From NCBI GenBank assembly GCA_018066225.1, contig JAGHRU010000074.1:1-19112 (forward strand): a DNA stretch of 19,112 nucleotides, written 5' to 3'. The DNA comes from Candidatus Equimonas enterica (GTDB lineage: Bacteria > Bacteroidota > Bacteroidia > Bacteroidales > Bacteroidaceae). The notes under the pieces are model-generated. The model had not been told where the DNA came from, did not search any database, and saw only the letters and a list, made by a program, of their open reading frames with translations. Below, piece after piece: positions 15,162 to 19,112 of the stretch (the first letter of the stretch is position 1; each line of letters starts with the position of its first letter). Made by a program: the position numbers and the translations under genes.

Positions 15162-16682
15162 ATGAATTTTCTCTCTATATTCGTACTTATTCCTTTGGTG
15201 ATGCTGCTCGGGCTATGGCTCGCTCGCGGCGTCAATCAAGTGCGTGGTGTGATGGTGGCTGGTAGTACCGCCCTTTTGGCACTCGCCATATATCTCACCG
15301 TAGATTTCCTTGCAGAGCGTGCGGCAGGCAATACGGCCGAAATGCTCTACACCGCCAGTTTCGATTGGATAGCACCGCTCAAAATCAAGTATAGCGTCGG
15401 CGTGGATGGCATCAGCGTGGCTATGCTGCTGCTCTCTGCCATCATCGTCTTCACGGGCACCTTCGCTTCGTGGCGTTTGCAGCCGCTGACCAAGGAATAC
15501 TTCCTGTGGTTTACCCTGCTCTCTATGGGTGTGTTCGGTTTCTTCATCAGCGTAGATATGTTCGCTATGTTCATGTTCTACGAGATTGCTCTCATCCCCA
15601 TGTATTTGCTCATTGGCGTCTGGGGCTCGGGTCGGAAGGAGTATGCAGCCATGAAACTCACGTTGATGCTCATGGGCGGTAGTGCCTTCCTTATGTGTGG
15701 CATCTTTGGCATCTTCTATGGTGCAGGCGGTGCGTCGATGAACATTCTCGACATTGCTCATCACACTGGTGGTTGCCGCCCCATAGCCGTAGGCGAGCAG
15801 TGCATCTGGTTCCCGCTGACCTTCGTCGGCTTCGGTGTGCTCGGTGCTTTGTTTCCCTTCCACACTTGGAGTCCTGACGGTCATGCCTCTGCGCCTACTG
15901 CCGTTTCCATGCTCCACGCTGGTGTGCTGATGAAACTCGGTGGCTACGGTTGTTTCCGCATCGCTATGTATCTGATGCCCGAGGCCGCCAACCAACTGGG
16001 CTGGATATTCCTCATCCTCACCTCCATCAGCGTGGTCTATGGTGCGTTCTCGGCTTGTGTGCAGACCGACCTCAAATATATCAACGCCTACTCTTCGGTG
16101 AGCCACTGCGGCCTCGTGCTCTTCGCCATTCTGATGATGAACCATGTGGCTGCCACGGGTGCAGTGCTTCAGATGCTCTCCCACGGTCTGATGACGGCGC
16201 TCTTCTTCGCTCTCATCGGCATGATTTATGGTCGTACCCACACGCGCGACATTCGCGAGTTGGCGGGCTTGATGCGCATTATGCCATTCTTGGCCGTGTG
16301 CTATGTCATCGCGGGTCTGGCCAACCTCGGTTTGCCGGGTCTTTCGGGCTTCGTGGCCGAAATGACCATCTTCGTCGGCTCGTTTAGCAACGAAGGTGCG
16401 TTCTACACCACGCTCACCATCATCGCTTGCACCAGCATTGTCATCACCGCCGTTTATATCTTGCGTCTGGTGGGTAAGATACTCTATGGCACCTGCACCA
16501 ACGAGCACCACTTGGCACTCACCGATGCCACATGGGACGAGCGCTTCGCCGTCGTATGCCTCATCATCTCGGTGGCAGGCCTTGGCCTTGCTCCGTGGTG
16601 GATTAGCGACATGATAGGCACAGGCACAGGTCCTATCATTGATGTCATCCAGAGTGCCGTAGCCCTCAATCCGTTTCACTAA
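15162..16682 (+). CDS. nuoM: NADH-quinone oxidoreductase-like subunit M (antiporter-like)
   Basis: This 506-residue antiporter-like pump subunit keeps Glu141 (MFYEIALIP, helix 5) and Lys258 (GVLMKLGGYG, helix 8). The helix-7 position that is lysine in E. coli NuoM (Lys234) is Leu227 here, in FGVLGALFPFHTW; the 31-residue distance to Lys258 equals that in E. coli and supports the alignment. The variant ASAPTAVSMLHAGV replaces the more usual QAPTAGS block. From memory, related NuoM of other anaerobes look alike, so this is probably a lineage feature and not damage. Gaps to nuoL and nuoN are 12 and 20 bases. Confidence 0.97.
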   Translation: MNFLSIFVLIPLVMLLGLWLARGVNQVRGVMVAGSTALLALAIYLTVDFLAERAAGNTAEMLYTASFDWIAPLKIKYSVGVDGISVAMLLLSAIIVFTGTFASWRLQPLTKEYFLWFTLLSMGVFGFFISVDMFAMFMFYEIALIPMYLLIGVWGSGRKEYAAMKLTLMLMGGSAFLMCGIFGIFYGAGGASMNILDIAHHTGGCRPIAVGEQCIWFPLTFVGFGVLGALFPFHTWSPDGHASAPTAVSMLHAGVLMKLGGYGCFRIAMYLMPEAANQLGWIFLILTSISVVYGAFSACVQTDLKYINAYSSVSHCGLVLFAILMMNHVAATGAVLQMLSHGLMTALFFALIGMIYGRTHTRDIRELAGLMRIMPFLAVCYVIAGLANLGLPGLSGFVAEMTIFVGSFSNEGAFYTTLTIIACTSIVITAVYILRLVGKILYGTCTNEHHLALTDATWDERFAVVCLIISVAGLGLAPWWISDMIGTGTGPIIDVIQSAVALNPFH

Positions 16683-16702
16683 CCCCTAATCGCACAAGAA
16701 AC

Positions 16703-18205
16703 ATGGATTATAGTCAGTTTTTAACGATGCACGCCGAACTCAGCCTGCTCGTCGTCATCACAATACTTTTCATCGCCGACCTCTTCATGTGCGGCGACAA
16801 GAAGTGCGGGAAGGGCGTTTACAACACCTGCCTGCCTGTCGTGCTGCTCACCCTGCACACGGTGCTCAACCTTTGTCCCTGCTGCGGCCAGTGCTGCAGC
16901 GAGAGCGTGAGTGCTTTCGGCGGTATGTACCAGCACACGGCCATGATGACCGTGATGAAGTCCGTCCTCAATGTCGGCACCATCATCGTCTTCCTCATGG
17001 CGCATAAGTGGCTCAGCCGCGAAGAGAATCTCATCAAGCAGGGCGAGTTTTATCTGCTCACCCTCTTCACGCTCTTCGGCATGTATCTCATGATATCGAG
17101 TGGTCACTTCCTCGTGTTCTTCATCGGCCTTGAGACGGCCAGCATACCCCTTGCGGCGCTTGTTGCTTTCGACAAGCAGCGCTACGAGAGTGCCGAGGCG
17201 GGTGCCAAGTTCATCCTCATCGCTCTCTTCTCCAGTGGCCTGTTGCTCTATGGCATCTCTATGATATATGGTGCTACGGGCACGCTCTACTTTGACGAAG
17301 TGATGCAGCACTGGGGCACCAACGGCAATGCTAACATCGCTGTGCTTGGTTTGCTGCTTTTCATCACGGGCATGGGCTTCAAGATAAGCCTCGTCCCCTT
17401 CCACCTCTGGACGGCCGATACATACGAGGGTGCGCCTACGGTAGTGACGGGTTATCTCAGCGTCATCTCCAAGGGTGCTGCTGCCTTCACGCTGCTGACG
17501 GTGCTCATCAAGGTCTTCGCTTGCTGCGCGTTTGTCGCCACTTGGGACTGGGCCTTCTTCTGGATCATCGTGGCCAGCATCACTATTGCCAACCTCTTTG
17601 CAGTGCGTCAGAAGAATCTTAAACGCTTCATGGCTTTCAGCGCCATCTCGCAGGCGGGCTATCTCATACTCGGCGTGATGGACGGCACGGCACAGGGCAT
17701 GACGGCACTGGTCTTCTACCTGCTTGTCTATATGGTGGCCAACCTCGGTGCTTTTGCTGTCATCAGCGTCGTGGAGCAAAGCAGCGGCAAGGTCGGCATG
17801 GACGACTACAACGGCCTTTACCATACCAATCCCAAGTTGGCGTTTTTGATGACGCTGTGTCTGTTCTCTCTGGCGGGCATTCCGCCTTTCGCAGGCTTCT
17901 TCAGCAAGTTCTTTGTCTTTATGGCAGCGTTCAACGCGGGTCACCCGTGGTTGGTACTCATTGCCCTTATCAACACTGTCATCTCGCTGTACTACTACCT
18001 GCTCATCGTCAAGGCGATGTATATCCAGCCTAACGAGACGCCCATTGCGTGCTTCAAGAGCGACGGCTACACGCGCGTTGCCCTTGCGCTCTGCACCCTC
18101 GGCGTTGTCGTGCTCGGCATCTGCGGCGTGGCTTACAACCACATCGACGCCCTCTCCTATGGGCTCGACACCGTCGCCCGCTGCTGCCAAGGCTGTGGCC
18201 AGTAG
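16703..18205 (+). CDS. nuoN: NADH-quinone oxidoreductase-like subunit N (antiporter-like)
   Basis: The last gene of the operon encodes 500 residues. It has helix-5 Glu144 (GLETASIPLAAL) and helix-7 Lys227 (GFKISLVPFHLW), followed by YEGAPTVVTGYLS, all as expected for NuoN. Unusual are clustered cysteines in the loop after the first helix (Cys30, 35, 43, 58, 60, 61, 64, 65, including CPCCGQCC) and at the extreme C-terminus (Cys494, 495, 498 in CCQGCGQ). Whether they bind metal, form disulfides or are neutral cannot be told from sequence. A terminator follows 22 bases after the stop. Confidence 0.97.
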   Translation: MDYSQFLTMHAELSLLVVITILFIADLFMCGDKKCGKGVYNTCLPVVLLTLHTVLNLCPCCGQCCSESVSAFGGMYQHTAMMTVMKSVLNVGTIIVFLMAHKWLSREENLIKQGEFYLLTLFTLFGMYLMISSGHFLVFFIGLETASIPLAALVAFDKQRYESAEAGAKFILIALFSSGLLLYGISMIYGATGTLYFDEVMQHWGTNGNANIAVLGLLLFITGMGFKISLVPFHLWTADTYEGAPTVVTGYLSVISKGAAAFTLLTVLIKVFACCAFVATWDWAFFWIIVASITIANLFAVRQKNLKRFMAFSAISQAGYLILGVMDGTAQGMTALVFYLLVYMVANLGAFAVISVVEQSSGKVGMDDYNGLYHTNPKLAFLMTLCLFSLAGIPPFAGFFSKFFVFMAAFNAGHPWLVLIALINTVISLYYYLLIVKAMYIQPNETPIACFKSDGYTRVALALCTLGVVVLGICGVAYNHIDALSYGLDTVARCCQGCGQ

Positions 18206-18226
18206 TCGCAAACGACAAACAATAAA

Positions 18227-18261
18227 CAGCGGGTGCGCCACACAAGTTGGTGCACCCGCTG
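18227..18261 (+). terminator. Intrinsic terminator of the nuo operon
   Basis: CAGCGGGTGCGCCA pairs with TGGTGCACCCGCTG over 14 bp with one G-U wobble and a 7-nt loop. It lies 22 bases past the nuoN stop. The T run after it is poor (CGCTTTGTT), so some readthrough is possible. Confidence 0.7.
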
Positions 18262-18478
18262 CGCTTTGTTCGCTCTCTATGGATATTCCAACGGGCGTTC
18301 GTTCCGCCCCAAGCCATCCTAATAGTGGAAAAGGATGAAACTTATATGTGACGGGGATGTTTAGGCTTCCCTGTTGCGGGGTCCACCTTACACCAGAGCC
18401 AACCAACCTACTTCCAGTTCTTGACCTGATTGGGCGTGTCTGACCCCGTATTTACGCTGACCCAGAAAAGTACAGCAC
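18262..18478. other. Intergenic region, possibly a decayed minus-strand coding remnant
   Basis: No intact gene is seen. On the minus strand, about 18430-18350, a frame reads VKNWK-stop-VGWLWCKVDPATGKPKHPRHI-stop, which looks protein-like but is short and interrupted, and matches no family I know. Two TGACCC words lie at about 18440-18463. The rest holds only short inverted repeats such as GGGCG/CGCCC (18293-18309). Confidence 0.35.
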
Positions 18479-18536
18479 AAAAAAGGCAGGGCGCGAGCAG
18501 CACTGTCTCCCGACAGCGACTACCCGCGTTGCCTGC
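18479..18536 (-). terminator. Minus-strand long hairpin with T6 tail (terminator or small-RNA 3' end)
   Basis: Read on the minus strand, the segments are GCAGG, CGCG, GGTAG and CGCTGTC, then tetraloop GGGA, then GACAGTG, CTGCT, CGCG and CCTGC, and finally CTTTTTT. They pair in order to form about 21 bp with small internal loops and a few G-U pairs, and run into six T. This is a good intrinsic-terminator shape for minus-strand transcription. It may end the FISUMP-like gene (stop at 18711) or a short RNA started at the promoter-like box at 18553. Confidence 0.7.
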
Positions 18537-18545
18537 GGCAAATAA

Positions 18546-18553
18546 CAAAGATA
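18546..18553 (-). promoter_or_regulatory. Minus-strand -7 box, TATCTTTG
   Basis: On the minus strand this reads TATCTTTG, an exact TAnnTTTG match. It lies just upstream of the hairpin/T6 unit, so a transcript started here would be about 60 nt long. No clear TTTG -33 element is seen 19-21 bp upstream, so chance occurrence is possible. Confidence 0.4.
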
Positions 18554-18604
18554 TTTATAACGCGTGCGCTCATCATGTGCCTCTACTCTGAGAGGCGGGC
18601 AGGG

Positions 18605-18640
18605 GCTCGCAGACAGACTGTTTCACAACATCCTGCGAGC
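18605..18640. repeat. Inverted repeat GCTCGCAG / CTGCGAGC
   Basis: An 8-bp perfect inverted repeat (18605-18612 with 18633-18640) has a 20-nt spacer. It lies between the FISUMP-like gene and the T6 hairpin. It has no T run, and its role is unknown. Confidence 0.5.
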
Positions 18641-18710
18641 GGGCGGGACTGCCGATGGCGCAACTTCGCACATTAAACTTTACTAACTATATATTCACGC
18701 TTTGTAGCGG

Positions 18711-19112
18711 TTATTTATTAGCCACTCTGAGCGCGGGGCGCACGGACTGCCCGTAGTAACGGTTGTTGGTGCGGTATTCGGAGCCCACGGTAGACGAGCC
18801 GAAGCTAAAGTAGTACGCGATTTTCGAATCGTCCGCATAGAGCGACGACGACCAGTAGAAGCCATTGGAGCCAACAGTGTAAACGGTCATACCGAGGAAG
18901 TCGCCCGCAGCGGGAAAGAAAATTGACTTCGACGCATCTTTCTTGCTGGTGAACTTCCAACCTTTGACGTTATTCAATGTTGTCCATTCACGCGGGCAGT
19001 TATCGGTGTTGCACATCGCCGCCCACTCGGCATGCGTAGGCATCACCCAATCGCCACCCCAGTTCTTACGGGCGGCATCATCGGCGAGTTCGAGTTGGGC
19101 CTTGTTATCAAC
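18711..19112 (-). CDS. FISUMP-domain-like surface protein, C-terminal part
   Basis: The frame is open to the right edge, so only the last 133 residues are visible. They contain a pattern typical of the Fibrobacter succinogenes major paralogous (FISUMP) domain, which is common in secreted Bacteroidetes proteins: NWGGDWVMPTHAEW, then KGWKFTSKK, IFFPAAGDF, GSNGFYWSSS, and SVRPALRV near the end. The fold is thought to be related to formylglycine-generating-enzyme/lectin-like domains; the ligand is unknown. It is convergent with the nuo operon and unrelated to it. Signal peptide and upstream domains lie outside the window. A GTG-ATG pair at 19046 is internal because the domain continues upstream of it. 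Confidence 0.8.
   Translation of the reverse strand, partial: VDNKAQLELADDAARKNWGGDWVMPTHAEWAAMCNTDNCPREWTTLNNVKGWKFTSKKDASKSIFFPAAGDFLGMTVYTVGSNGFYWSSSLYADDSKIAYYFSFGSSTVGSEYRTNNRYYGQSVRPALRVANK

Noticed and set aside
16721..18406. Long minus-strand open frame opposite nuoN
   Set aside because: It is the antisense shadow of nuoN, rich in His, Asp, Glu and Arg, with no recognisable domains. Long antisense frames are common opposite GC-biased membrane genes and also occur here opposite nuoM and nuoL.
18262..18478. Insertion-sequence remnant in the region after nuoN
   Set aside because: No terminal inverted repeats, target duplication or transposase fragment could be recognised. The two TGACCC words are too short to count.

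Overview
The window looks like a Bacteroidales chromosome, possibly Prevotella-related. The reasons are an 11-gene nuo cluster that lacks nuoE, nuoF and nuoG, a fused nuoCD, SGNH lipoproteins with the GGSLS serine block common in Bacteroidales, a CotH-like secreted protein ending in a GLYI...GKKVIK tail, a FISUMP-type surface protein, and promoter-like TAnnTTTG boxes (the Bacteroidetes -7 consensus). Family assignments come from reading motifs; no database search was run.

Layout. (1) Positions 1-3900 hold the 3' part of a Na+-pumping NADH:quinone oxidoreductase operon: nqrB (5' end outside the window), nqrC, nqrD, nqrE and nqrF. nqrD carries an apparent one-base deletion near 1896 that removes its normal last membrane helix. 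(2) Positions 3889-4267 hold about 3.5 copies of a 109-110 bp GC-rich tandem repeat whose first copy starts inside the last codons of nqrF. A strong terminator hairpin (4302-4340) follows. (3) Positions 4526-7906 hold a three-gene exported cassette: two tandemly duplicated SGNH-hydrolase lipoproteins, each behind a TAnnTTTG box, and a CotH-like secreted protein close behind the second. Strong terminators lie after the first lipoprotein gene and after the CotH-like gene. (4) Positions 8130-18205 hold a complete 11-gene complex I-like operon, nuoA-B-CD-H-I-J-K-L-M-N, with very short gaps or overlaps, a promoter upstream and a terminator at 18227-18261. (5) Positions 18206-18710 are non-coding, with a minus-strand promoter-like box, a long hairpin and a T6 run. 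(6) The 3' part of a minus-strand FISUMP-like gene runs off the right edge.

How the genes work together. Nqr oxidises NADH, reduces quinone and exports Na+. The Nuo complex encoded here has the quinone-reducing arm (B, CD, I) and the membrane pump arm (A, H, J, K, L, M, N) but no NADH-input module, so its electron donor is not evident from the operon. The two respiratory operons are about 4.2 kb apart, separated by the repeat array and the envelope cassette.

The main points for follow-up are the nqrD frameshift, the tandem repeat seeded at the nqrF stop codon, the missing TM7 lysine in NuoM (kept in NuoL and NuoN), cysteine clusters in NuoN, the homogenised central core of the two SGNH paralogues, and the minus-strand promoter/hairpin/T6 unit near 18.5 kb.
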